Below, one piece after another: positions 1-6,497 of a stretch of 24,022 nt of DNA. The stretch is from positions 1-24,022 of IMG/VR virus record IMGVR_UViG_3300042945_000540. The stretch is one strand, 5' to 3'. Origin of the DNA: a virus. A model generated the notes under the pieces. The model made no database searches. It was not told the origin of the DNA and worked only from the letters and a program-made list of their open reading frames with translations. A program made the translations under genes and the position numbers. Positions within the stretch are counted from its first letter, which is position 1, and the number at the start of each line of letters is the position of its first letter.

Positions 1-366
1 TTTTTAATTGAGCGTAGGCTGTGTAATGAAGTTGCTTTTGGCACCCTGCCAGAATCTGAAGGTGCACCGTATGATTTTAAAGATCACAGCGGTAGAATAT
101 GGGAAGTTAGATCAGTAACAAAACAGGGAGTTTATTTTTGTCCCAGTAACATGAAAGGTAGCGGTAGAAGTTTTGATGAAAAAGGTTTCATTGATAAGTT
201 GGATCTGGTTGATGGGTATTTCCTTGCTGATATTACAACATTTCCTGTTGTTGAGTATTGGACTGTAACCTCTGAAGAAGTAAAGAATATGTATTTTAAT
301 GGAGAACTTAGCAAGACAAGCGATATCTCTAGAGATAAAGTAATTAGATTAACTAAGGAGCAGTAG
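1..366 (+). CDS. Partial nuclease-like protein (5' end outside window)
   Basis: The reading frame is open from the first base to the TAG at 364-366, so the gene begins upstream of the window and only about 121 C-terminal residues are visible. The stretch YDFKDHSGRIWEVRSV resembles the core of PD-(D/E)XK nucleases (a D, a short gap, then E-V-R in place of E-V-K), followed by a conserved-looking YFCPS and a DGYFLADI segment. This is suggestive only and I cannot name a family. An internal ATG at 151 is not a convincing start because the similarity-like region lies before it. The last codons and the stop overlap the 5' acceptor stem of the tRNA-Met gene that follows. Confidence 0.55.
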   Translation, partial: FLIERRLCNEVAFGTLPESEGAPYDFKDHSGRIWEVRSVTKQGVYFCPSNMKGSGRSFDEKGFIDKLDLVDGYFLADITTFPVVEYWTVTSEEVKNMYFNGELSKTSDISRDKVIRLTKEQ

Positions 367-430
367 CCAAGTTGGTCAAGGCCCCGAACTCATAATTCGG
401 TTATCGTAGGTTCAAGTCCTACCTGCTCTA
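357..430 (+). tRNA. tRNA-Met (anticodon CAT)
   Basis: A full cloverleaf folds here. The acceptor GGAGCAG (357-363) pairs with CTGCTCT (423-429) with a G-U at the top. The anticodon stem is CCGAA/TTCGG with loop CTCATAA and anticodon CAT at 391-393. The T arm is GTAGG-TTCAAGT-CCTAC. No CCA is encoded. CAT could also be an Ile tRNA read after lysidine modification, which cannot be decided by eye. The gene overlaps the end of the upstream coding sequence by 10 nt. Confidence 0.93.
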
Positions 431-440
431 CTATCTAGTG

Positions 441-446
441 TATAAT
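441..446 (+). promoter_or_regulatory. -10 box ahead of the HAD/nucleotidyltransferase gene
   Basis: A perfect TATAAT lies 11 nt after the tRNA-Met and would start transcription near 453, 18 nt before the GTG at 471. The matching -35 position falls inside the tRNA T arm and acceptor and shows no recognisable hexamer, so this may be a weak or activator-dependent promoter. Confidence 0.4.
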
Positions 447-470
447 AGTATAGACTAGAAAAGAGATTTT

Positions 471-1808
471 GTGAGTAATAAACTTTTTGTTTTTGATTTA
501 GATGGCGTATTAGTAGATAGCAAGGAAATTCACTACCTATCTCTAAATCAAGCACTTGAGCAGGTCGATCCTAAATATATCATTAACGAAGAAGATCAAA
601 GAACCACATTTGAGGGATTAACAACAAACCAAAAGTTAAGGATACTTACAGATACACGTGGCCTACCAGAGCACTACTACGATCAAATCTGGAAATCTAA
701 ACAAGAAAAATCTATATCATTTTTTAATATGTTAAAAAAAGATGAAGAACTTATTAAAATATTTACTGAGATAAAAAATAATAATATAAAGTTGGCAGTA
801 GCAAGTAACAGCATCAAGAAAACACTTGAAGCCTGTCTTACATCTCTTGGAGTTCTCAGCCTAGTTGATTTCTATATAAGCAATGAAGATGGTATAAGTC
901 CAAAGCCTAGCCCAGATATGTATAACGTGTGTATGAATAAACTTGGTGCAAGCAAAAATACAACAACAGTATTTGAAGATAGTTATACTGGTAGAACAGC
1001 AGCAATTCTGTCTGGTGCAAGACTGGTAACAATAAAAAATAGATCAGATCTAACAGTTACAAAAATACAAAACGAAATATCTGGTTTGAAACAAAAGCCA
1101 AACGTATTAATTCCAATGGCTGGTGAAGGATCTAGGTTTAGATTAGTTGGCTACGATATGCCAAAGCCACTCATTAAAGTAAATGACAAGAGCATGATTG
1201 AACTAGTCATAGATAACATAGGAATAGATGCACACTACATTTTTGTAGCAAGAAAAGAAGATGAAGAGAAGCATAATATATCTGGACATCTATCCTTAAT
1301 GTGCAAAGACTTCACCTTGATACTGCAAGAGGGAAGGCTTGATGGTGCTGCAAAATCTGCTCTTTTGGCAATTGACTATATAGATAATGATTCACCACTA
1401 ATTATTGCTAACTCTGATCAGTATGCTGTATGGAATAGCAAGAGAACAATAAAAGAGTTTATAAGAAGTGGCATTGATGGTGGAATTTTAACATTTGATG
1501 CTACAGATAGCAAGTGGTCTTTTGTAAAACAAAATAAGTTTGGATTTGTTGGAGCAGTTGCTGAAAAAAATGCTATTAGTAATGAGGCTACATGCGGTAT
1601 ATACTATTGGAAAACTGGTAAAGACTTTGTTAAATACACCAACAAGATGATCCTGTCTGAAAACAAAACAAATAATGAATTTTACATTTGTCCAGTATAC
1701 AATGAAGCAATCCAGGATGAAAAGATAATCAAATCTGAACGGGTCTATGAGATGTGGGGACTAGGAACACCAGAAGACCTAAGTATATTTTTGGAGAATC
1801 ACAATTGA
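471..1808 (+). CDS. HAD-family phosphatase fused to a nucleotidyltransferase
   Basis: This 445-residue protein has two enzymatic parts. Residues 1-200 are a HAD phosphatase of the phosphoglycolate phosphatase/beta-phosphoglucomutase type: FDLDGVLVDS with D9 and D11, VASNS near 110-114, K145 in KPSP, and FEDS with D170. Residues 210-440 are a GT-A nucleotidyltransferase like those making NDP-sugars: PMAGEGSRF at 215-223, PKPLI at 231-235, NSDQY at 314-318, and GTPEDL near the end. The start is GTG, chosen because the HAD motif begins right after it. A fusion of this kind would dephosphorylate one intermediate and activate another with a nucleotide, probably for a surface glycan or head-group. 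The substrate is unknown. The stop overlaps the next gene's TTG start. Confidence 0.85.
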   Translation: MSNKLFVFDLDGVLVDSKEIHYLSLNQALEQVDPKYIINEEDQRTTFEGLTTNQKLRILTDTRGLPEHYYDQIWKSKQEKSISFFNMLKKDEELIKIFTEIKNNNIKLAVASNSIKKTLEACLTSLGVLSLVDFYISNEDGISPKPSPDMYNVCMNKLGASKNTTTVFEDSYTGRTAAILSGARLVTIKNRSDLTVTKIQNEISGLKQKPNVLIPMAGEGSRFRLVGYDMPKPLIKVNDKSMIELVIDNIGIDAHYIFVARKEDEEKHNISGHLSLMCKDFTLILQEGRLDGAAKSALLAIDYIDNDSPLIIANSDQYAVWNSKRTIKEFIRSGIDGGILTFDATDSKWSFVKQNKFGFVGAVAEKNAISNEATCGIYYWKTGKDFVKYTNKMILSENKTNNEFYICPVYNEAIQDEKIIKSERVYEMWGLGTPEDLSIFLENHN

Positions 1809-2251
1809 TTTTAATAGCGCATAGAGGAAATATCTCTGGTCCAAACCCAGAAACAGAAAACACTATAAGTCAGTTGTTATATGCAATTAAAATGGGATTT
1901 GATGTTGAAGTAGATGTGTGGGTTGTTGAAGGTAAGATGTATTTTGGTCACGATGAGCCCAAGCATTTAGTCTCATCAGAAGATTTTTATAAGGTGTGTA
2001 ATCATGCTTGGTTTCATTGTAAAAACCTAGAATCATTAAACCATTTTATTAAATATTTTCCAACATACAATTACTTTTGGCATCAATTAGATGATTTTAC
2101 ATTAACAAGCAATAACAAGGTATGGACATATCCAGGAATGGAAGTTGGACCCAACTCAATTATAGTTGATTTAGAAGCAACTGATATAAGAAACTACAAC
2201 AATATTTATGGAATTTGTAGTGATAAAGTATTGTTACTTAAGACTTCTTAG
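1805..2251 (+). CDS. Short GDPD-like phosphodiesterase domain protein
   Basis: The protein starts at a TTG that overlaps the upstream stop (TTGA), with GGAG about 8 nt before it. A longer in-frame version from 1754 would lie inside the preceding gene and is less likely. The 148 residues open with LIAHRG, the glycerophosphodiester phosphodiesterase signature, and keep the expected catalytic set: H6-R7-G8, E35 and D37 in VEVDVW, and H49 in GHDE. Typical GDPD enzymes are around 230-300 residues, so this is a shortened barrel. Its tight coupling to the phosphatase/nucleotidyltransferase suggests the three activities process one phosphorylated, nucleotide-activated compound, possibly a glycerol-type head-group. 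That pathway is inference. Confidence 0.75.
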   Translation: MILIAHRGNISGPNPETENTISQLLYAIKMGFDVEVDVWVVEGKMYFGHDEPKHLVSSEDFYKVCNHAWFHCKNLESLNHFIKYFPTYNYFWHQLDDFTLTSNNKVWTYPGMEVGPNSIIVDLEATDIRNYNNIYGICSDKVLLLKTS

Positions 2252-2369
2252 GGTGCTTTGGTTCGTATGGTTCAATCTTAGATTTAATGCGACCATCTTT
2301 ATATAATCTTACAATCCAGCCATCTTTGATCTGAATTGGATTAAACGCTGTTGCTTTTTTCTTTGGCAT
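2238..2369 (-). CDS. Small basic protein, 43 residues
   Basis: A short ATG-started gene of 43 residues begins MPKKKATAFNP and ends PYEPKHPKKS. It is Lys-rich and contains a compact DGWIVRLYKDGRI segment that would form beta strands. AAGGGGTAAG precedes the ATG as a ribosome binding site. It begins 2 nt after the stop of the Cys-rich gene upstream and is probably co-transcribed with it. Its last codons overlap tail-to-tail with the GDPD-like gene on the + strand. The function is unknown; a nucleic-acid-binding role would fit the charge only. Confidence 0.65.
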   Translation of the reverse strand: MPKKKATAFNPIQIKDGWIVRLYKDGRIKSKIEPYEPKHPKKS

Positions 2370-2371
2370 TC

Positions 2372-2701
2372 TTACCCCTTAAATAAACTAGTAATTCTTG
2401 TATCTTTTGAATAATCTTTTGCATCTTCCTTTATTGCACTAAACAATGATTCATTTTTTTCTACTGGAACGCAGTTAGGGACTGGACTACCATCTTCTCC
2501 TGGCTTCATCCCACGCTGGACATACCCATCCCAGCACGGATCAGCCTTCCCAATTGATGAGTCATACATGGCCATAGCAACCTCTGAATCGGCGTTTGGA
2601 GAGCATACAGGGCAGTCTGGGCAGTCTACATTTAGTTCTTTACAGGTCTCACAGTCGCATCCTTGATAGGTGCTTGTTGGAAGGATTTCATTTTCTGACA
2701 T
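2372..2701 (-). CDS. Cys-rich protein with DPCW...PNCVP motif
   Basis: The 109-residue protein has a Cys cluster at C15, C17, C20, C27, C30 and C33 that could bind zinc or an Fe-S cluster. It is followed at about 54-79 by DPCWDGYVQRG and PVPNCVPV, a compact two-cysteine motif that I have met in other environmental phage proteins (recollection, not a search). The C-terminal third is charged. The ATG at 2701 lies exactly 6 nt after a TATACT box, so the mRNA is probably leaderless. The function is unknown. Confidence 0.7.
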   Translation of the reverse strand: MSENEILPTSTYQGCDCETCKELNVDCPDCPVCSPNADSEVAMAMYDSSIGKADPCWDGYVQRGMKPGEDGSPVPNCVPVEKNESLFSAIKEDAKDYSKDTRITSLFKG

Positions 2702-2707
2702 CCTATA

Positions 2708-2713
2708 AGTATA
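2708..2713 (-). promoter_or_regulatory. -10 box for a leaderless start at 2701
   Basis: Read on the - strand this is TATACT followed by TATAGG and then the ATG, which places the expected transcription start on the A of the start codon. The -35 region shows no good match. The box lies just upstream of, and diverges from, the tRNA-Arg promoter on the other strand. Confidence 0.55.
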
Positions 2714-2720
2714 GCATAGT

Positions 2721-2749
2721 TTGACATAGTTGACTCTTGAGTGTATACT
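2721..2749 (+). promoter_or_regulatory. Sigma70-type promoter of tRNA-Arg and the 2854 gene
   Basis: TTGACA (2721-2726), a 17-nt spacer and TATACT (2744-2749) form a near-consensus vegetative promoter. The predicted start near 2756 is two bases before the tRNA 5' end. The coding gene at 2854 follows the tRNA by only 23 nt and is likely on the same transcript. Confidence 0.85.
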
Positions 2750-2757
2750 TATGATAT

Positions 2758-2830
2758 ACCTCTGTAGTTCAGTGGACAGAACGTTGGACTTCTAAGCCAA
2801 GCGTCGCAGGTTCGATTCCTGCCAGGGGTG
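2758..2830 (+). tRNA. tRNA-Arg (anticodon TCT)
   Basis: The acceptor ACCTCTG (2758-2764) pairs with CAGGGGT (2823-2829), including a T-G wobble. The anticodon TCT is at 2791-2793 and the T arm is GCAGG-TTCGATT-CCTGC. The anticodon stem TTGGA/GCCAA has an A-G mismatch at the loop-closing pair, which is unusual. No CCA is encoded. It reads AGA and AGG, codons that are frequent in the surrounding AT-rich genes. Confidence 0.92.
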
Positions 2831-2853
2831 CTAGAAAGGCTCTAAGGGGGATT

Positions 2854-3555
2854 ATGGACACTTCTACCGTATATTGGTGTATAGATACTGACCTGCCAAG
2901 TTTAGGTCCGTCTAAGACTATCCTGCCACTTTTTAATAGTGTTGTTAGCGAAAGAAATAAGAATACTGATCCTGGATCTTCATATTATAAATGTAAGTCT
3001 GCACAAGAAATGTTTAATAATACTTTCATACTTCCATCTACAGAAAATCTTCACATATTATTTAGTGGTGGCAAATTATTGAACACCAGAGATGCTAAAA
3101 AATTTAGACCAAGAATGCCAGTGTTTCAGGATGGTCCTGCAGTAGATTACGATTCCAGATGGTTATTTTTTTCTGAAGATGAAATCAATATTCAGTTAAC
3201 CCCACCATATTTTCATAAGACAAAAGCATCAGAATACGCTACAGTCTTAAGTGGTGAATTTAATATTAGTAAGTGGTTTAGGCCAATTATTCCAACATTT
3301 TCATTGTGGGATTCATCTAAAGAGTTAGTGATATCTGAACAAGATCCTTTAGCCTATGTTAACTTTATAACTGATAAGAAGATTATACTTCAAGAGTTTA
3401 CAGAAACAGAAAAAATAAAACACATAATGAATGAGTGCATAATGATGAAAGAAAAATTTCCCAACCTACCTCTTTCAGAAAGTTATAATAAGTTTTTGTT
3501 ATCTAATAAACATAAAGAACTTATAAAAGAAATTAAAAATAATCTAGTTTTATAG
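2854..3555 (+). CDS. Conserved-looking phage protein of unknown function
   Basis: This 233-residue protein starts at an ATG preceded by AAGGGGG. It has no signal peptide or membrane segment. Visible features are a Trp/Tyr-rich N-terminus (VYWCID), a central NIQLTPPYFHKT segment, then GEFNISKWFRPI and DPLAYVNFITDKKIILQEF, and a charged helical C-terminus. I recall similar segments in proteins of unknown function from aquatic phages but cannot name a family. It probably shares the tRNA-Arg promoter. Its end overlaps by 6 nt with the end of the gene on the other strand. Confidence 0.7.
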   Translation: MDTSTVYWCIDTDLPSLGPSKTILPLFNSVVSERNKNTDPGSSYYKCKSAQEMFNNTFILPSTENLHILFSGGKLLNTRDAKKFRPRMPVFQDGPAVDYDSRWLFFSEDEINIQLTPPYFHKTKASEYATVLSGEFNISKWFRPIIPTFSLWDSSKELVISEQDPLAYVNFITDKKIILQEFTETEKIKHIMNECIMMKEKFPNLPLSESYNKFLLSNKHKELIKEIKNNLVL

Positions 3556-4056
3556 TTTGTGTCTTTCAGACACTTTAAATTCGTTTTCTTTTCCTTCATA
3601 TTCAACAACTATTACAACCATTGGCTCTGTGGATTCAAAACAATAAGGCTGATTGCTATTAACTATAGCAGCCCTGCCAGCAACTGCTGAAAGAGTTTCT
3701 ACGACATCCCCATCTTTTAGAATATCTAGTTTTCCACCAGAATCATTAACAAAATAAACCAATGATGGATTTTCATATTGAAAATAAACCTTTAAGTCAG
3801 GTCTAACAATGAAAATTGCAGAAGCATTGACAATTTTTTGTATTGACACTAATGTATCATCTTTATATTTGTTGATTATGTTTTTCACATCTTCAGTAAA
3901 TATAGATTTTCTTTTTTCATTGACCACTGCATGATGAAAAAAAGATTTTGTTTCATTGTCAAATATCCAAGGGAACCTAACATCTTTATCAATGTAGGTT
4001 GTGCTTTGTAGAGTATTAACCTCTTCATCTTTAAGAAAGTTTTGATTATATAACAT
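3550..4056 (-). CDS. Degenerate 2OG-Fe(II) oxygenase-fold protein
   Basis: The 168-residue protein has the layout of a phage 2-oxoglutarate/Fe(II) oxygenase family: an N-terminal FLKDEEVNTLQS helix, an FPWIF segment, then strands LVYFVND, GKLDILKDGD and GRAAIVNSN, and a terminal VVIVVEYEG strand. The iron ligands seem to be lost. Where the H-x-D should stand the sequence reads VYFQYE, and where the distal His is expected it reads YCFEST. If the fold assignment is right, this is a non-enzymatic remnant or a repurposed scaffold. No strong ribosome binding site precedes the ATG. It is the last gene of the long leftward run. Confidence 0.6.
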   Translation of the reverse strand: MLYNQNFLKDEEVNTLQSTTYIDKDVRFPWIFDNETKSFFHHAVVNEKRKSIFTEDVKNIINKYKDDTLVSIQKIVNASAIFIVRPDLKVYFQYENPSLVYFVNDSGGKLDILKDGDVVETLSAVAGRAAIVNSNQPYCFESTEPMVVIVVEYEGKENEFKVSERHKL

Positions 4057-4071
4057 AATGTTTTAATTAGA

Positions 4072-4093
4072 GGGGGACAGTTTCCCATCCCCC
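4072..4093 (-). terminator. GC-rich hairpin after the holin-like gene
   Basis: GGGGGA and TCCCCC form a 6-bp stem around a 10-nt loop, 6 nt past the stop of the 4100-4378 gene. No T-run follows, so it may only attenuate transcription or protect the mRNA 3' end rather than end transcription fully. Confidence 0.35.
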
Positions 4094-4099
4094 AACTAA

Positions 4100-4378
4100 C
4101 TACTTCGCTACCTTCTTTGCAACTGCCTTCTTACGAGCAGGTGCCTTCTTTACTACCTTAGCAGTCTTTACTGCTCTATCAACCTCTTCTACTGATGGCA
4201 TCTTGCCAAATGCAGTATCTGAAGGGTTTGCTGCTCTCAATACAACGGGGACAAGTGCTCCAAGTAGTGAGTATGCTAGTGTCTGTGGATCTGTCACTCC
4301 AGAGGCATACATTGCTGTTGCTGCTCCAAGAACTGATCTTCCGTATGACGCTAGTGCTGCTTTCATTTGCTTATTCAT
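4100..4378 (-). CDS. Small membrane protein with Lys/Ala tail, possible holin
   Basis: The protein has 92 residues. Two hydrophobic segments (about residues 13-28 and 33-50) are joined by the short turn GVTDPQT, then comes LRAANPSDTAFG and finally a tail rich in Lys, Ala and Val (KKAPARKKAVAKKVAK) like a histone H1 tail. Two short membrane helices with a basic C-terminus match class II holins in general form. It is distant from the endolysin gene, so the holin role is tentative. A strong AGGAGG precedes the ATG. Confidence 0.6.
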   Translation of the reverse strand: MNKQMKAALASYGRSVLGAATAMYASGVTDPQTLAYSLLGALVPVVLRAANPSDTAFGKMPSVEEVDRAVKTAKVVKKAPARKKAVAKKVAK

Positions 4379-4389
4379 ATTTATTCCTC

Positions 4390-4548
4390 CTAGGATATGA
4401 TTCTTACTAGTATATCATAGCCAAGCCATAGTCCAATTATTCCTGCGACTCCCGCAAAAACTGGTGGTGCTGGCACTGGCAATTTGAATGCAGCAAATAT
4501 AACGCCACACCCAAAACCTGTTATAACTGATAAAATAATTTCTTTCAT
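4390..4548 (-). CDS. XapX-like (DUF1427-type) small membrane protein
   Basis: The 52-residue protein begins MKEIILSVITGFGCGVIF, continues with KLPVPAPPVFAG and ends with a second hydrophobic stretch, GIIGLWLGYDI. The pattern of helix, K-L-P-x-P-A-P-P, then helix is that of the XapX/DUF1427 family, whose function is unknown. The ribosome binding site GGAGAGAGG lies upstream. The gene sits between the oxygenase at 4550 and the holin-like gene at 4100, whose Shine-Dalgarno sequence directly follows its last codons. Confidence 0.75.
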   Translation of the reverse strand: MKEIILSVITGFGCGVIFAAFKLPVPAPPVFAGVAGIIGLWLGYDILVRIIS

Positions 4549-4549
4549 T

Positions 4550-5122
4550 TTAATGCCTCTCTCCTTTATTTGTAAACCAAATAGGTATAGAATACTTTAT
4601 TCCAGAGACCACTGGGTGGGCTATGTGTGAGTATTCCTCTGTAGATGGAAAAAATAACATAGATGGAGTCTTTGGCTTTACAGAAATTCCCAATTTTGTA
4701 AACTCTAGATCTCCACCCTCATATTCTTCTGGGTTCATATATATAACACAGGAAACTATCCTAGGTATTTCACTGTTTGGATTATAATCTGAATGCTCTT
4801 TAAAGAATGATCCAGGATAATACTTTAGTAGTGTAATCTTTTCGGATCTAACTAAAGATCTAAATTCTGTATTAAGTAGATAATGATTAAGTTTTTCTAT
4901 AATCTGAGAATTAATACTATAAAAAAGTTTAGAGTCTTTTTCTTTTATTTCTATTTGTTGGCTAGACCTGATTAGTGGATCTACCATTTGACTATCTCCA
5001 ATTATTGAGTTGTGCCAATTTAGATTATGATTTTCAAAATCTTTAATTAATTCATTAGATTTTTCTTTGCTAATTATTGACTCATAAAGTAAAACATTTT
5101 TTGCTAATTTTAAATAATTCAT
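4550..5122 (-). CDS. 2OG-Fe(II) oxygenase, prolyl-4-hydroxylase-like
   Basis: This protein of 190 residues is predicted to use 2-oxoglutarate, O2 and Fe(II) for a hydroxylation. The metal ligands are H110 and D112 in FKEHSDYN and H166 in SHIAHPVVSG, with K176 in GIKYSIP where the family has Arg or Lys to bind 2-oxoglutarate. EEYEGGDLEF at 132-141 is the usual beta-turn before the distal histidine. The length fits the P4H/PiuC-like group. The substrate is unknown; phage members are common and often linked to protein or nucleotide modification. AGAGGAAG lies upstream of the ATG. Confidence 0.85.
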   Translation of the reverse strand: MNYLKLAKNVLLYESIISKEKSNELIKDFENHNLNWHNSIIGDSQMVDPLIRSSQQIEIKEKDSKLFYSINSQIIEKLNHYLLNTEFRSLVRSEKITLLKYYPGSFFKEHSDYNPNSEIPRIVSCVIYMNPEEYEGGDLEFTKLGISVKPKTPSMLFFPSTEEYSHIAHPVVSGIKYSIPIWFTNKGERH

Positions 5123-5123
5123 A

Positions 5124-5531
5124 CTAATCTTCCTCTTGCGGAAGAAGTTTTTTTAATTCTTCATAAGATTCAGCAATTTTCTTCATAGAGTAATAGTTTG
5201 GTGCCATAGACATAAGATCCCCATACTCTTTAAAGTAATTAATCTCTGGCTCAATATCAGAAACAAACTTACTTATGCCCAACTGAACACTCTCTATATA
5301 ATCAAATGCCCAATCTCTAGACTGATTCAAAAAACTTACAAAGTCATCTGTTTTTTCAATCTCTTCTTTGTCTTTCATTGTGCTAATTTTATTTAAAAGA
5401 AGTTCGTTGTCAGCATCGGACTGAGCAAGTCTTATTGCTGTGTCTTTTTGCTTAATCCTCATTTTAACATTATCTACAATAATTAAAAAGAAAAAACACA
5501 TAAACAGCATAAATGATATAAAATCAAACAT
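5124..5531 (-). CDS. Membrane-anchored coiled-coil protein, unknown function
   Basis: The 135-residue protein has one N-terminal membrane segment (FISFMLFMCFFFLIIV) with no cleavage site. A charged helical region follows, likely a coiled coil (about 23-65), then RDWAFDYIESVQ and EPEINYFKEYGDL, and an acidic end LLPQEED. The ATG overlaps the previous stop by 8 nt and has GGAGG upstream. A membrane-tethered cytoplasmic helical protein is the best description. No family is named. Confidence 0.65.
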   Translation of the reverse strand: MFDFISFMLFMCFFFLIIVDNVKMRIKQKDTAIRLAQSDADNELLLNKISTMKDKEEIEKTDDFVSFLNQSRDWAFDYIESVQLGISKFVSDIEPEINYFKEYGDLMSMAPNYYSMKKIAESYEELKKLLPQEED

Positions 5532-5760
5532 CTTTTCCTCCTTCTCTTACTAGCATAACTATTGCCCCATTGTCCTCTAAGGCTTTTTTTACCCGAATCA
5601 TATACTCAACGGATTGAATTTTTTCATCATGGGATAGATGTAAAAAATCCTTCTCAGATGCACGGACAGTAATAAAATGATCGTTATCAACTATCGTCAG
5701 TTTAAAGTTTTTGGGTGGACGAATTGAATGAAATGCCATACGCATTTGTTCTGTATACAT
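5524..5760 (-). CDS. Small unknown protein, 78 residues
   Basis: I choose the ATG at 5760, which overlaps the upstream TGA as TGATG. A TTG one codon earlier is possible. The sequence suggests an alpha/beta fold: MRMAFHSIRPPKNFKLTIVDNDHFITVRAS split by charged loops, then a helix (DEKIQSVEYMIRVKKALEDN) and a strand, AIVMLVREGG. No catalytic motif or cysteine cluster is seen. It is flanked by two membrane proteins in one overlapping transcript. Confidence 0.6.
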   Translation of the reverse strand: MYTEQMRMAFHSIRPPKNFKLTIVDNDHFITVRASEKDFLHLSHDEKIQSVEYMIRVKKALEDNGAIVMLVREGGKDV

Positions 5761-5990
5761 CAATCTTCTCTTCTCCAGTGCAGGTATGATTTAATATAGA
5801 CAGCACCATACGCTACTGCTGCAAATATAAAACCATATTGGTCTGTTACTAAAGCATATGCTATCCACAAACACTCATTAAATAATAAAACAAACCATCC
5901 CCAAAGAGTTTTTCTCCCAACAAAATATATACCAGATACGCCAATACAGGCAAGAACCCAGTGTGCATAATCAGCAACCCATTGAATCAT
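5760..5990 (-). CDS. Small Trp/Tyr-rich membrane protein
   Basis: The 76-residue protein has three hydrophobic segments (about 8-26, 29-47 and 51-69) rich in Trp and Tyr, ending in the charged HWRRED. The pattern GRKTLWGWFVLLFNECLWIAYA resembles a piece of a small transporter such as PnuC, but the length is far too short for a full one. It has no signal peptide. GGGAG lies upstream of its ATG. A membrane function is safe to state; transport is speculation. Confidence 0.65.
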   Translation of the reverse strand: MIQWVADYAHWVLACIGVSGIYFVGRKTLWGWFVLLFNECLWIAYALVTDQYGFIFAAVAYGAVYIKSYLHWRRED

Positions 5991-5993
5991 ACA

Positions 5994-6278
5994 TTAATCT
6001 CCCAACGTAAGTGTTTGCCAAGTTTCAGCCCAGGCTGCTTTGGATCTATGACGAGAAAACTCTCTAGATATTGATCCATTCTCTAGATAAACTCCACCCC
6101 AAACTCCCCATTCTTTTTGTGAAACACCAACAGCAAAGCAGTGTTTTCTTACTGGGCATTCTGAGCATAGTTTATCTATTGCAGGACGAAGGGCCTCGTC
6201 ATCTTCATACTTTTCAAAAAATAAATTTGTGTCATAGTCTAAACAGACAGCATCATCTTTCCAATCATGCTTCTTCAT
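5994..6278 (-). CDS. WhiB-family Fe-S transcription regulator
   Basis: The 94-residue protein carries the four WhiB cysteines, C12, C38, C41 and C47, as C-x25-C-x2-C-x5-C, which bind a redox-sensitive [4Fe-4S] cluster. The G-V-W-G-G motif at 58-62 follows, then a basic tail for DNA contact (SRHRSKAAW). WhiB proteins occur only in actinobacteria and their phages, so this gene is the best host indicator in the window. Known phage WhiB proteins (for example from mycobacteriophage TM4) can interfere with host WhiB control; that role here is inference. It follows the upstream gene with no gap. Confidence 0.95.
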   Translation of the reverse strand: MKKHDWKDDAVCLDYDTNLFFEKYEDDEALRPAIDKLCSECPVRKHCFAVGVSQKEWGVWGGVYLENGSISREFSRHRSKAAWAETWQTLTLGD

Positions 6279-6488
6279 CTACATCACATACTTATTTGGA
6301 ATCTCCCACCCCATACGTGAAGGATTAAAGACCTTTTTTAGGTGCCACTTACCGCCTGCATAAACACCACTTTCTGATGTTCTGCCCTTTTCAGAGCGTT
6401 GCAATTCAATAACTGACCATCCATCCCACGATAGGATTGGTGAATTAGAGACGATAGTCTCCATTTGTTCTAATGACTTTACTAGCAT
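6279..6488 (-). CDS. Small unknown protein, 69 residues
   Basis: The protein is small and Trp-rich: SWDGWSVIELQRS, then GVYAGGKWHLKKVFNPSR, then GWEIPNKYVM at the end. The ending GWEIPN looks like a conserved motif rather than chance. It is predicted soluble and mostly beta. GGGAG precedes the ATG. It ends directly against the WhiB start, so the two are probably translated together. I cannot assign a function. Confidence 0.6.
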   Translation of the reverse strand: MLVKSLEQMETIVSNSPILSWDGWSVIELQRSEKGRTSESGVYAGGKWHLKKVFNPSRMGWEIPNKYVM

Positions 6489-6497
6489 TTTTTCTCC

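Noticed and set aside
1754-1804. Upstream ATG extension of the GDPD-like protein
   Set aside because: The 17 extra residues lie within the preceding gene and have no similarity to GDPD; the TTG at 1805 has a ribosome binding site and begins right before the HRG motif.
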